Assembly (NCBI GenBank): GCA_003952965.2
Contig: CM025852.1
Coordinates: 12,339,863 to 12,403,862, forward strand
Source: Morella rubra
Lineage: Eukaryota > Streptophyta > Magnoliopsida > Fagales > Myricaceae
Length of the DNA stretch: 64,000 nt
Direction: 5' to 3'
Position numbers and translations under genes: made by a program. Below are positions 34,063 to 46,934 of the stretch, piece after piece. Within the stretch, counting starts at the first letter, position 1. The number at the start of each line of letters is the position of its first letter. Below the pieces are notes generated by a model. The model did not search any database. It was not told the origin of the DNA and worked only from the letters and a program-made list of their open reading frames with translations.

Positions 34063-36119
34063 CTACAAAAGTAGGGTGGGCATCACTTTGGCAGGTATTA
34101 CTAGTTGCTGTAAATACGGGATGAATTTCCAAACAGCACCATGTGAGGAACTATCAAGCATTGACATATAACAAGGGAGAAGCCAAACATAGGATGTGGG
34201 GATCTACCAAGCATTGCTAGAAACCGCAGTAATGCGCTAAAGATAGCATGTGGGAATGAATTTTGTCACATCGGGAGTTTCTATGTGCATGTCGTAGCAG
34301 TGTGAGATGGATTCAAAACTACGGTTGGGTTCATTCACTAAGAGGTGGATTCAAATTGCAGCCCAAATAGAAGGTGGCTAACAATTAAGCATTGCAAAAT
34401 AAAAAAGAATGAATTTCTAAACATGTTTGCATGTGGGGAACTATTAAGCACTGCCATATACCAAGGGAGAAGCCATAATGTAGCATGTGTTGGATCAGCG
34501 TATATATGCATGTCCAACGCAGTGTTACAGGGATTTTCCACAAAGAAGTGGATACAGATTGCCGCCAAAATACAATGTGGCTAACTACTGAAATGTATTC
34601 AATATAACGTAATAAAGGCACGAATGTGAGTGCTACCAGACATGGATGGCTAAAATTGAATGTACTAGATAACACTGACCGATTTTCGTCTTCTCGGTGG
34701 CTTGCAAATGGTTTTGGCAATCAAGGGTTTCGTGGACCGCTCCCTCAAGTTGTAGGGCTACACAAAACGAACCAAAAAATAATGAACTCCATTTCTATGT
34801 AATGGAATATACGTACACTGAAACTATCTAGTTTTGCAAAGAATTTACATACTATGGGCTAGCAGGCATCCACTATACATTTGGAGTACGAAAAAAATGT
34901 TGGTGGCGTATACTTTAAGTGTAGATCACATTCGAAAAAGCCAAAACAATAGTAACAAGCAGTTGCACATTATGGGCAAACTTATTTAATCGATACTGCA
35001 TGCGGTGACAGAAGACAAAAGCTCAAACAATAGTAATAACCAGTTGACACAGTAAGGGCAATATTAGGTGAAGTTCACTGACGCATTAGATCAGTCATTG
35101 TTGTGCAAAGAAGGTGAACAATGTTGTGAAGGGGTTAAACCCGCAAAACATAACACATTAATACATAATGGATTTGGAAGTTACCTTGCACCTGGAACGC
35201 GTTGTGGGAGCCATCATAGGTGTTGATTGGGAAGACAAGGGTGGGGGCTGGTGGGACCATGAATCCCGGCAGTCGGGCGTCCTGGGCACTACAGTAGCTG
35301 GTGACGGAGGTCGGGCACGGGAGATTCCCGAAGACAGAGTGCCTCTAGACCACTTAGAGTGGTAACTCACCTGATTGGGCATATTATACAGCTGATCTGG
35401 ACAAAGGGTCTCAGCTTGTTTGACAGGACTGGTATCACGAGTCCAATCGGACCGATCCGTCAATCCTGGAGATAAGTCTGAGGTGACAATGTGATCAAAG
35501 CTCGAGTGAATTACGGCGAGATTGAAATACGGTATTCGATTCTTTGTTCTGTAGCAGAAGAGTGTTGTGAGAACTGGAATAAAGATTGTTATCGGGGAAT
35601 CTGTACAAGAGTGTATGGAACTAGGTCGGTGGGAAGTTAATAAGGGAGAACATAGGTGAGATGGTTGTTGTGGTTTGTTCAATCGGCAGCTGGAGAGAAG
35701 AAAGAAGTAATAAATTGGCATTAACGTTGGAGGACATCGACGATAGTGAGAAATGGAGAAAGAAAAGGACGAAGAAGAGAGGAGGGTGTAGCCAAGTACC
35801 CAACAGAAATAGCACCACTAAGACGACAACGATATCTTTGTGTTGTATAGTGGTGAAGAAGATGCAAACAACAAACATTAGGACCTGTGTTGTCAGTATA
35901 GCAGATAGACGTTACAAGGGTGTTTTTGGACTGAGAGTCATGATCAATCAGCATGACGCACGTGGCCGTGTAACTGTAGTAGTTGAACCCATCCAAACAC
36001 CGATTCCATCACCACGGTTTGAACTACCAAAACTAGGGCCTGAGCCCGTTTCCAAACGAGGCCTTAACATTTTGGGACTGTTTTGTTTTGGCGTCAAGAA
36101 GCAATTGTTTTAGAGCATT
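34063..36119 (-). other. Probable 5' part of the Myb/SANT-like gene
   Basis: On the minus strand a frame at 35721-35158 ends MMAPTTRSRCK at a plausible GTAACT donor. A short basic stretch near 34755-34680 (STKPLIAKTICKPPRRRKS), bounded by AG and GT, looks like an exon encoding a nuclear localisation signal. These would precede the Myb/SANT exon. The exon joins are inference. The rest (35700-36119) shows only short frames. Confidence 0.35.
34121..34597. repeat. Imperfect ~289-bp tandem duplication in the Myb/SANT-like gene intron
   Basis: Unit one starts GAATTTCCAAACA near 34122 and unit two GAATTTCTAAACA at 34411. Both carry CAAGGGAGAAGCC, GCATGTG and a terminal TGGCTAAC. The second unit lacks part of the middle. 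It lies between the Myb/SANT exon and upstream possible exons. Confidence 0.6.
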
Positions 36120-36847
36120 GTTTTAGGTACAAATGGCTATAAAAAGGTGCTAATTAGAGCATTGTTTTATTTATGGTTCCCATAATTCAAGAGCATGATG
36201 AGATACATGAGAACATCATGTGTGTAAATATAAAAATGACTAAATATTTTAGAGCCTATCGCGTTTGCAAGTGTTCTTAACTATCGTCAAACAAAAATAG
36301 GTCTTGTTTTCAAGATGTGAAATGACATTTTTATACTCAAAATTTTTTGACAGTTATGTTTGTGTGAGTATAAATTGTTATTTTAGAGATAAAAAAATCA
36401 ATCTTCATTAAGACTCCATCTGTTTTAATGTAAAGTTTATTTATAATGTAAAATCATTTCAAATGAATTATGTTTCAATAATGTATTCTAGTTTTTCAGG
36501 TGGATACCTCAAAACATGTTTCTTGAAAATAATTTTCGATATCTGACACACTATATGTTCTATAATTTTGTATAATTAGTAAATTGAGATCTATGCACAA
36601 TTTGAGATAAATTAAAAATAAAGTATATAAACAGTGGAATAATATATATTTATTTTTTTTATAAAAAGAATATAAATATTATTTAAAAATAAATAAATTA
36701 AATCAAATATTGACTATATATAAGATATATATCATGACAATAGTACTCATATCTATATAAAAATGTGCATATAAAGGGAGAGTGGAGTTCCTAGAATTAA
36801 GGCAACCCAAGAGAGAGTGAATTGGGTTTTCAAACTTTTTCGATTAT
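36120..36847. other. AT-rich spacer
   Basis: Very AT-rich DNA with a direct repeat of AGAGCATTGTTTTA (36112 and 36157). I see no coding frame of interest. Confidence 0.5.
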
Positions 36848-36852
36848 AACCC

Positions 36853-38650
36853 TGTAATACCCCAACCTTCTGAAGTTTATTAATTATCTTAAAGTAAGTA
36901 ATAAAATTATAAAATAAATATTTAATTATTATTTTCGGATTAGTTATTTTTATTAGTTTAAAAATAGGAAAAATCCCTAAAATAGCTAGAAATTGCCGAA
37001 AATTATGAGAAAATTTTCCTCTTTCATCTCTTTTCAAGTTCTTCAACTTAGTAATATATTTTACTCATTTAGTATCTTAGAAATTTCTAAATAGAGATTT
37101 AATGCACTTAAAAATTTAAAAATGCTATTATTTCATGATTTTTGCCCTAATAACCTTTTTAAACTCAATCTTCTTCAAACTTTTTGCATAGACTTGTGTT
37201 AATTACTTATTTACTAAGTCAATAGGATGTGTTCTAGATTAGCCATCTGTCTTAGTATTATTTTTTAGAATTATTTCATTTAATTAGCGAATATGGGATT
37301 GGAAATTAGGTTTTATGGCAATTGGGCCACCATCCATCTACATTCAGCCCAGCCCATGACACCTCACCATGCTCCCTTAAAACGGCCGTGCCCATAGATT
37401 TGCAAAAAAAAAAAACAATGATTGTAAATGATTAGCAATCATTACCTCATGCAAAACCATGCAATACTTAGAGATCTCAAATGAAAATATATGAAACATG
37501 CGCATCAATGATATCAAATGCTGCATACATGAGCATGTCATCTACATCAATGGCAATGATCGGCGGTACCGATCGCTAGGGAGTGCAATCATCACTACTG
37601 GATGGTAGATGGCCCCCAGAGTAAAAGGCATTTGGAGAGCCTTTACTCGTGTTCTAGTGCAATGGATAGCACAGAACTGTCCCAGACGACCCTGTCACTT
37701 GGGGGTGAAATAGTAGACACCAAAGAGCATTGCAAACGTCATACAACACGAATATCGTAATCATGCTGCATCTTATCTTATGATAATGACTAATATTATT
37801 TCTAAAAACATTAATTGTCTCCTAAATATGTAAGTATCGTATCTCTTCCTATTTATTTTACTGTTCATCATCCTATGCCCCCTATCCCACCTCCCTGAGT
37901 CCTTAAGACTCACCCCGTTTCCTTGTCCATATTGTATGTTTATCTTTGAAACAGAAAATGACGTTATTTGAATCATATGTTTCCCATGAGCTCCCCACCC
38001 ATATCTTGATTATCCACATTCGGGTCCTGGTCTTAGAGGATGATCTCGACGTGATTGTGGATCACTAACCCTACTTGGTCCCGAAGGATCCACCTCCGAA
38101 TGTTCTTATTGTTCCTCAGTACGTGACGGACCCACTTGGACAGAACCACACCGACCTTAACTGGGTGGATCTCACCCTGACTGATGATGAAGACTGATTT
38201 TCTACTTTTATTTAGTTTTTATGATGTGTATGTATATATAACTTCTGAAGAATAGGGTTAGAGATTTTGATAAGCTCACCTATTAGTAGCCTGATTTTGT
38301 AAGGATCTTAGGATCCTCCTTGATCCCTATCCCCCTTCGAATAGGTTGTTTTTCTTTCCTTGTGTTTGTTACTATCTATTTCTAGAACATGTACCCAATG
38401 TTGGTTGATGGTCTTTTTAAGTATTTCAATGTTTTTAAGATTTTTAACTTGACTTCCATTTTCACCTTATTACTTCTAAGTATGTGTACAAGTCTTCTAC
38501 TGTATTTTCGAGTAATATTTGGCTTTTAAACTTCAAGGAAATTCCAGTCTCGAGAACTTAGAAGTAGGATGTGTCGTAATCTCGTCATTTATAGCATCTC
38601 TGTTACTACAAAGAGGAGTTCGAGACTAATACGAACACGGGGTCATGACA
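36853..38650 (+). mobile_element. Solo LTR, 1.8 kb, with 5-bp target duplication AACCC
   Basis: It begins TGTAATACCCC and ends GGGGTCATGACA. It is flanked by AACCC at 36848-36852 and 38651-38655. The length and TGTAATACCCC start fit long LTRs of plant Ty3/Gypsy chromoviruses (family suggestion from memory). A short decayed frame near 37950-38196 ends VDLTLTDDED after an in-frame TAA. No internal gag-pol or second LTR is present, so it is a solo LTR left by recombination. It lies outside the palindrome. Confidence 0.85.
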
Positions 38651-38655
38651 AACCC

Positions 38656-39803
38656 CCAAAATCGTGTTTGTAAAGTAAAGACTAATTTAGCACAAGTATA
38701 TTGATGCAACAAGTAAATAAGTATTAAATATAAAAGCAAGGTTAGAAAAACAAATACAATGATTTTTAGGTGGTTTAACAAACCCTGCCTCTATCCACCC
38801 CTCAAGCTTCTTTCCAAGCCTTGAGGTTTTATCTATTATCATCTTAATAGTGTACATTCTAGGTTATGGGTGCTAGAGAACCTTACAAGTGCTTTTTCGG
38901 GCTTAACACTCATAACCCAAGTGGTTTTTCGGGCTAACCATTCACAACCTAACCGAGCTTGAGATACCCTCTCTAACCTCCTTCTATATCAAACAACCTC
39001 ACTAAAGGAATCACCTCTTTTGAAAAAGAAGATACAAGTATTTAACTTTCTCAAAATGTGGATGAAAAAAAATAAAAAGTTTTATCTCTTTGCATCACAC
39101 AATGACAAGGATATCAAAGTGCAATTTGTGTGAATGATATGAGAGACTTTAGGAAGGTCCTTATATAGGCTACATATCAAAACTAGCCCTTTTTAGTGGT
39201 TTAGGGCAAATCTGACAATTTTTCTATTGTACTAGTCAACTGCTATATCAACCGGTCAACTGCTACAACTAGTCGTTGCCCAATGGTAAACAAATTCAAA
39301 TACTATCATTTTTGGTGTACGTAAGAAGATAGACCCATTTCGTGTAAAAGTTGACTGCTACAGATCATTACATAGACTACTACAATTAAAAAACCCGTTT
39401 TTGACATTTTTGAAATCTCAATTTCAAAAACCAACTTTTCAAAAGTAAAACTAAGGCTTGAGAGTTTATATAGGGATGATTTAAAACACTTAAAGCACAT
39501 TTTAGTTGTCAAACTTGTGATAAAAAGACTATGCACGGTTGGCAAGATATGCAAGTGTATGATTCAAATACTTGTCAAAAGTGAAACTAAAAGTTATAAG
39601 ATTATATCCTATAGTCTTGAATCTTCACTTTTGAGCTCCTTGCATCTTCTTATTTTTGACTCTTTAATAAAAAAATATATTTGTCTTTGAAGATGTCTAT
39701 TTTGTAAACTTAATTCATTTATTGAAATCATTAAAATATCAATTGTGAACAAAAGCCAATAGAGAGATGAACTACCATGGCAAAGTAGAGAAAAGTGTGA
39801 GTC
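38656..39803. other. Spacer, probably older repeat DNA
   Basis: No gene is recognised. Sequence such as AGGTGGTTTAACAAACC and the repeated TTTTTCGGGCT words (about 38895-38935) look repeat-derived, but I cannot assign ends. Confidence 0.35.
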
Positions 39804-40091
39804 TAGGGGTGTGCATTGTTGGTGTTCAATTTTTGGGTCAACCCCAACCCCAACCCCGCTTGCACATGAACTCGAGCCAAGCTAGTATTTAGGATCGAGA
39901 TTGACTGAGGGAGAAAGGATCGTGAGCAAACATGATATAAGAGAAAAACATTTGAAATGTTACTTTCGAGAATTGGGGTCATGTAGGCTTTTTTTGGGGC
40001 CGAGATACTCAACTTGACTTTGACCCTAATGGAAACCAACTCAGTTGGGTCAAGACAGGTCAACTCTAGATTGAGTTGTTGCACATCCTTA
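39804..40091. mobile_element. MITE-like element, ~290 bp
   Basis: It starts TAGGGGTGTGCATTG and its other end, reversed, reads TAAGGATGTGCAACAAC, an imperfect terminal inverted repeat. The interior has CCAACCCC and GGGTCAA words that pair loosely across the element. No clear target duplication was seen. Confidence 0.4.
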
Positions 40092-40433
40092 CATTAGGAG
40101 AACAAAGAAAGGGAGTTGAGATGCCGATGGACATTGAGAAAGTATATTACCTTCTTTTAAAAAGGAAGTCACTTTACGGAAAATCAAAGTTTCTTTGTAC
40201 AGTTGATTGATTATATTTTTAATTTACCAAATTTTACCAACCTCTCTAAATACGAGAAACTAGGAAAAATACATTTTAAATTTTAATTTACGGTGAAACA
40301 AACAAACAGTGCTTAAAATTGACGAAAAATTTTAAAAAAATATGTAAATATTTAAAATCAATAGTTGATGAATATAATGTGACAAAAATAATAATATGGA
40401 GTGCAGAGTGTTAAGAGTCACGTATATGCAGAG

Positions 40434-42482
40434 TAGGGGTGCCCAAGTTACCGGTCGGACCGACCAACCCAGACCGAAATCGGACCGATTTTGGCCAAAC
40501 CGATCCCCTTTTTTTATACCGGATTTACCGATCCGGGAAACCGGTGTACTCCGGTCCGATTTCGGGTTACCTATATGGAAAACCAGAACTGGACCAGAGT
40601 ATACACGAGGGCGGATTGGGAGAAGATAAGAATCTTTGTTATGTTTTTGAAGGTCTTCTTTGATGCTACTGTCAAACTTTCTGGGTCATTGTATGTGACA
40701 TCAAACATATTCTTCCCTGAGCTTTGTCAAATTCAGTCACATTTGATTAGAATGTCTAAGAATGACAACGCAGTAGTTCGCAACATGGCAATAGAGATGA
40801 AGACCAAGTATGATAAGTATTGGGGCAATGTGGAGAAATTGAACATGATGATATTCGTTGCAAGTGTGCTTGATCCTAGAGGCAAATTGGTGTGGTAGAG
40901 TATTGGTTGAAGAAAATATATACATCGGATTTGGCAAATACTTTGATATCATCTACAAAGTGTTTGTTGGAGGCTTTGTTTGATGAATATAACATGATCT
41001 ATGGAGATTCAAGCACGACACGTTCACAGGTATATCATTTGTAGTTTCTAATGTATTTCTTTTAATTATTTGAATTTTATTTGATTTGTAAATTATTTGT
41101 AACTTCTAATTTATTCCTTTTAATTATTTGTACATAGGGTTTTGAGCCTCCATCTGCTAGTGTTGATTTTACTATGGATGATGCCTCTGGCTCTAGTGGC
41201 ATAGTAGATGTCCCATATTTTGAGATGTATGAGCAAGATAATGAAGTTGAGTATGTCAAGTCTGAAATTGAAGCATATCTAACAGATAGGTGTGAGTCAC
41301 GTAATACCCCGTCTTTTGATATTTTGACTTGGTGGGGGAACAATAAATCCAAATATCCAATACTTGCGAGGGTGGCGAGGGATGTGCTGGCTATGCCTGT
41401 TTCTACAGTTGCTAGTGAGTCAGCATTTAGCACGGGGGGTCGTGTGCTTGATCCTTTCGCAGTTCTTTGTCTCCAGTCACAGTTGAGGCTATTGTGTGCT
41501 CTCAAAATTGGTTGAAGGATCCAATTAAGTTAGATATTCGGAGTCACTGGACGAAGTTGAGGTCTTTGAGGCGTTAGAATCAGGTAATACTATTATATTT
41601 TGTTTCTATGTTGGTTAATTTTTTTAATTTTGTAAGTTCTAGTTATTTATGAAGATTTGAACATGTTTTTGTCATAAATTATTAGGAATAATGTTTAACT
41701 CACGAGTGGCTCGGCTTGAGATAACTGAAGACTAATTTAATTTGATTTCATGGTAAGTTTTTATCTCTTTTTTATAATAATGCCCACTATATTGTTTATT
41801 AGTTTATTATCTCACGTGTAAATTTTTTTTCCTTTTACAGCTTTCATGGGAGATGGACAATTCACAACCGGACAGTGGACACATTAATGGATATTTTAAT
41901 GACATGTATTATTAATTATACTTTTAGTTTGTTGATTTGATTATTTTGTTGTTTGTTATGGCTTGTAATAGAGTAGTGTAGTTAGTAATTATTAATTAGT
42001 TTTACTTGTAATTCTATTTGATACTTTTATTTTAGACTTCCTTTATATTGTAATGTCTATTTGTTTTGTTGATTTTAAATGTATGATTTATTATCTTAAA
42101 AAAACTAGGATTTAGAACTCTTTAATTAGAGCTTAGTATTTTCTTCAAATCAAATGTAACAACTTTTACAAAATTTGGTTGAAATGTAGCCAAATATTTC
42201 ATGTAAAAATAGGCCAAAAAATTGATGTAAAGAAACCCAAAAAATGGTCCAAAAAGTCCAAAATAAAACCCCAAAAAAGGCCTAAAAAAGTAAAAATGCT
42301 AAGAGGCCCAAACAAAAAAAGGCCCAAAATGTCATGGCCCAAATCCCAAACCGGCTAATCCGGACCAGTGAAACCGGGGGACCGGACCGGACCGGTCTAT
42401 TAGACTGACCGGTCCGGTCCGGGTATGTGTACCTTAGGGCCTTATCAGTTTGGCCGGCCGGACCGGCCATTAAACAGCCCTA
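40434..42482 (+). mobile_element. Decayed hAT transposon
   Basis: The ends are TAGGGGTGCCCAAG and, reversed, TAGGGCTGTTTAATG. Dense CCGG/GGACCGG subterminal motifs lie inside both ends (40455-40570 and 42350-42475). It encloses a transposase remnant. The N-terminal BED zinc finger and catalytic core are missing, so it is internally deleted. No perfect 8-bp flanking duplication is visible. Confidence 0.7.
40600..41577 (+). pseudogene. hAT transposase remnant (C-terminal half)
   Basis: The frame reads VFFDATVKLSGSLYVTSN and then MMIFVASVLDPRGKL, as in plant BED-type (RICESLEEPER-like) hAT transposases. It shifts frame near 40893 into EYWLKKIYTSDLAN, reaches a GTATAT donor near 41031, and resumes after an AG near 41138. 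The dimerisation domain follows: SEIEAYLTDRCE, FDILTWWGNNKSKYPILARV and AMPVSTVASESAFSTGGRVLDPF. A second frameshift near 41450 leads to a degenerate C-terminus ending TAG 41575-41577. Without the DDE core it cannot be active. Confidence 0.75.
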
Positions 42483-44359
42483 ATCATAATTCCAAAGTTT
42501 GTGAAATAAAGCCTTTCTTTCAATTACGGAATGATATTATTTAAAGTTAAAAGGTTAAATATATTTTTTACTCATTAATTATTAGAATTTTAACATTTTA
42601 CACTTATTAATTTTGTTTATATTCTATCACTCAATTACTAATTTTATATATTTTACATTTTATTAATTTTAGAAAAAATTAATATTTTTAGACTGTAAAA
42701 TAAACATAATATTTTTTTAATTGTAGTTAAAATAATTAATAATATCAACCATAAATAACAAATTTGAAATTATCCTCACAAACTGTATCAATTACAGTCG
42801 CTTTGACAATCTAGAAGGTTATATAATCAAGGTGTGTTATAGGTCCATAAATCAAATCAAATCAAATCAAATACACCGAAAAACGACGAGTGACGATCTG
42901 GATCTCTCTGGAAGGAGGACCGCAACGAGGGATCGAGAGAGCGAAAATGGAGATTTCAACAAAAGTCGGAGGAAGAGAGCGCAGTGGTCCTGACTCTTGT
43001 CTTAACTTCGTTCGAGGTGGACGTGTTTTTTGGCTTTCATCTGGTCCTTTACGTGTCATCCCTGAGTTTAGAAACGGGAGGATAATGGAGAGAAGCCAAC
43101 TGGACCGTGGGGGGGGCTTTCCCGTTAGCTTGTTTACCGGTTCCAGAATTCCCTCTAGACGGACGACCTTGACTTTGTAATATTGCTCAAGCAAGACTTT
43201 TCTTCTCTCTCTCTCTGCGGTCTTATTCGGTTCCCATTTTCAAAGACTTCGTGGAACGTTCATACCAAGACTTGATAGAGCGCGGTCTAATTATTGAAGC
43301 TCTGATAGCTGTAGTTATGTATCATTTCTGTACTCTGGATTGTAATTTGGGTTGGTAAGCTGACCTCCAGCTGCCGTGTAATGACTTGTGTTGGGCGAAT
43401 CCTTGAACGCCCACCTCTTGCTCTAGCCTCTCCCAGGTCTTTTAGTACTTTGGACTGACGGGCTTCTCCCAGAATAGCAAAGCAATGGGAATCTGCTGAA
43501 GTTTAGCAGATTAGATTGTGGGATCTGACTGAGGATTGTTAAGGGTGAGTTCTGTTGGAAATTCCATCCGTTTTGTATTTGTACTCTTAGATATTGTTTT
43601 GTAGGATTTCTCCAGCTAGAAAATAGGAAGTTTGAGAAGAAATATAACTCGAATTTTTTGTTGCTAGGTCTGAGAGGAACGCCAATTCTAGAAACAGTAT
43701 GGGTTTATTATCTTAACTCTAGTAGGCTCCTGCCAAAGACAGTTTGAGGTGGGTTCTTGGTAACGTTGGTTTTGTTTGGAAGGGGGGATACCGAAAGATT
43801 ATTGCTTCAATCTATATATATGGGAACAAACGTCGAGTATGTTTTCTTGATTTATCTTCCTTAGATTCTAATATTATAAGCGACTTGACTCAAAAGAACA
43901 ATTAAAACAAAGTGGGCTTCGTTGCTATTCCTCTTTACTTGATTATACCTGGTGTTTCCTCTGTTGTTGAAGGAAACACTAAAATCTAGTTGTGGTTTAC
44001 TTTAATGCGGGAAGTTTTGTGACTATGAACTTGTTAGGTGGTCCTGGGGTCGTGAAAGGAAACGAGCAATCGCTATGAATTTAGTCTGTCGTTTGAACTT
44101 TCTCTATTTACCATCCTCATATCTGTTTTTGTTGCTTGTTTTAAAGCTCAATGATCAGAGAAGGAAATAAGTTGTTAATAAGTTGTTAATAAGTTAAAAT
44201 TTTTATTTCTGATAAGTAAATAGGTTACAGTTAAATTATGATACTATGTAGTGTGCAATTCATGACTCACTTTCCATAATGTTGATGTTGCTTCAGTGGC
44301 TTAATACGATTGAAGCTCTCTTCTCTTATGGTTCTGCAGTGTTTCCTTAGTTAGAAGCT
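42483..44359 (+). promoter_or_regulatory. Promoter and probable 5' UTR with intron of the PCRK-type kinase gene
   Basis: AT-rich DNA to about 42840 is followed by GC-richer sequence and a CT-rich tract (TTCTTCTCTCTCTCTCTGCG, 43199-43218) typical of plant 5' UTRs. A TTCTGCAG acceptor at 44332-44339 lies 20 bp before the ATG. A leader intron from about 43550 (GGTGAGTT) to 44339 is plausible. Short frames at 42862-43194 occur on both strands and are not convincing genes. Confidence 0.45.
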
Positions 44360-46934
44360 ATGAAGTGTTTCCCATTCTTCAATGGGAACAAAAAGGATGA
44401 GCCAGAGGCCACAAAGTCAAGGTCAGTTCAGTCCACCAATTCAAATTGTACAGATGCTGAAATGAGGACATTTGGATCTGACTTAAATACCCAGAATGTT
44501 TCAAACGCTAGCACAGAATCCTTAAGGAGGACTTCATTTCCTAGTTTGTCTCAAAGACACAGCAACCTCAGAGTTTTTACAGTGTCCGAGTTGAAATCAG
44601 CCACCAAAAATTTCAGCCGTTCCGTCATGGTTGGAGAGGGTGGCTTTGGGTGTGTTTATAAGGGGTTGATCAAGAATGTAGAAGATCCATCCACAAAGAT
44701 TGAAGTTGCAGTGAAACAACTTGGCAAAAGGGGAATTCAGGCATGAGTTATTCCTCAATTTTTCCTTTTCGAGCATTCTGTTGATCCTTTTGGCATTGAT
44801 TACCCTCATGGAATTTACTTGTTAATCACACCTAGTAGTATCTTCGGAAGACTTCTTTATAGTGTGTTGTCATGGAGATAAACATTAGTTGCTTTTTTCT
44901 GTTGTAGTGGCACTGCATATTACCAAATTTAATTGCACAATTCTTGTTTACAGTTATTACAACGAATGCTGCCTAATTAACATTCAGGACTTCATCCTCT
45001 TTTTGGCAGGGGCACAAGGAATGGGTGACAGAAGTTAATGTTCTTGGGGTGGTTGAGCATCCTAACCTTGTCAAACTGCTTGGCTACTGTGCTGAGGATG
45101 ATGAAAGAGGAATCCAGAGGCTTCTAGTATATGAATTTATGCCTAATAGAAGTGTTGAAAACCATTTATCCACTCTGTCGGAGACACCTCTTCCATGGGC
45201 AATGAGATTGAGAATAGCTCAAGATGCTGCTCGTGGCTTAACATACCTACATGAAGAAATGGATTTTCAGGTATAGGTCAAATTTTATTTTGCAGTTATT
45301 TGTATGTAAGGTTTATTAGCATATTCATCCAACGAATTGATATTTCCTAGATATTTGAGATCTTTTAGTTTATTTGGTTCCCTCATCAAAGAGAGAGAAA
45401 ATGGAAGGGGGCTAATCATGGACAACAGCTTTTGTAGTTGCTAATACACGTCCAACATACTTTCCAGCATTTTATTTGGTATGCTACTGAAATTGTTTGT
45501 CTGTCATGTGTCAGATCATTTTCAGGGATTTCAAGTCGTCTAATATCCTTTTGGACGAGCAATGGAATGCAAAGCTGTCAGACTTTGGACTGGCCAGGTT
45601 GGGCCCTGCAGAAGGATTAACCCATGTCTCAACAGCGGTATGATCATACAAACTGATCTATGAATTAGTGTCTATTTGTCTCCAGCATTCCTACTTTAAA
45701 AATAAATGTACTACTAATACAATGTGGAAGGGAACTCACATGGAAGCGGGAACTAAAATGCCTTGCCTTTCTTGTGTTTTACCAGAGAATCTATCACGGG
45801 ACTTGTCCAATTTCAGTTATCTGATATTAAAATAGAACTGTGCTGTGCTGTCTTACATAATTGACGTATGACTTTGAGTAATAAATGCATTCTATCTATG
45901 CCTTTGAAATTGTGCTTAGATGAAACCATTGATTGTCCTCATCTTTTAGCATGAGACGTGTTGTTAGTCAGCGGCTTTAACCCAAATTTTACGACCTCGA
46001 ACAAATGACAATTATGGTTACCCTGTAGCAATTTGGAAGATTAAAGTCCCACGAGCCATTTGGACTACCCATAGGTCTTGGATTAAACTATTTGTTACGT
46101 GGCATGCTAATGAATTCATTGTACTTACTTCAACTCTAGCAAGGGGATATCAGGAATTTATACTTTTTCAGTCATTTAAAAGTTGCCTGTGCGTGGGGCT
46201 ACTTTTCATGTCCAGCGTGGAGAATGGAATTGGCCTCCAGTGGCTATGTTGAAAAATTAATCTGATCTCTATAGTCGGAGAAATTAAAACCTCTCTTTCA
46301 AGACAATATGAGAAAAAGAAGAAACTTAATTTTGGACTGTACTATTGGGTGTCAGAATCCAAATACTTCAGCACTTGCCAATGATCTATTACCATTCATG
46401 ACTGGTTATTTTTGTCAGGTTGTCGGGACCATAGGATATGCAGCTCCTGAATATATTCAAACAGGAAGGGTCACATCCAAAAGTGACGTATGGAGCTTTG
46501 GGGTTTTCCTTTATGAACTTATCACTGGTAGGCGTCCTTTAGATCGAAACCGTCCCAAGAACGAGCAGAAGCTCCTGGAATGGGTAAAGCCATTCCTGAC
46601 AGACATGAAAAAATTCCATCTAATATTGGATCCAAGGCTCAAAGAGAAGTATTCCATAAAGTCAGCACAAAAGCTTGCAATTGTAGCCAACAGATGTTTG
46701 GTCAGAAACCGCAAGAATCGCCCAAAAATGAGTCAGGTATTGGAAATGATTAATCGGATTGTGGAGGCATCAACAGAGACTGGAAGTCCTCAACTACCCT
46801 TGATGAGTTTGGCATCGGAGGAAGCTTCATCAGATACCAAAGCCAAGAATAGGAAAGCAATCATGGATTTGACTAGTCAAGAAAGCGGTTGGTTTGTTCG
46901 CATGTGGGCACCAAAGCTTCTAAGGACATGCTGA
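44360..46934 (+). CDS. PCRK1: Receptor-like cytoplasmic kinase, RLCK-VII (PCRK1/PCRK2-like)
   Basis: Exons are 44360-44740, 45010-45270, 45515-45637 and 46419-46934, giving 426 residues. The protein begins MKCFPFF with a Ser-rich N-terminus. The kinase domain (about residue 80 on) shows [17 protein letters not shown] (catalytic Lys), [16 protein letters not shown] and [15 protein letters not shown]. The C-terminus ends in a GWFVRMW.PK..R.C pattern like Arabidopsis PCRK1/PCRK2, which relay pattern-triggered immunity at the plasma membrane (family knowledge). There is no Gly-2 for myristoylation; Cys-3 may be acylated. Intron 1 uses a GC donor (CAG/GCATGA); the others are GT-AG. All motifs are intact. 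The symbol marks the closest family and is not a proven orthologue. Confidence 0.9.

Noticed and set aside
39306..39554. Small minus-strand protein
   Set aside because: Low-complexity Phe/Ser/Leu-rich frame in AT-rich spacer with no motif or splice context.
42862..43194. Short gene on either strand upstream of the kinase
   Set aside because: Both strands are open for similar lengths, there is no motif, and the position fits the 5' UTR of the PCRK-type gene.
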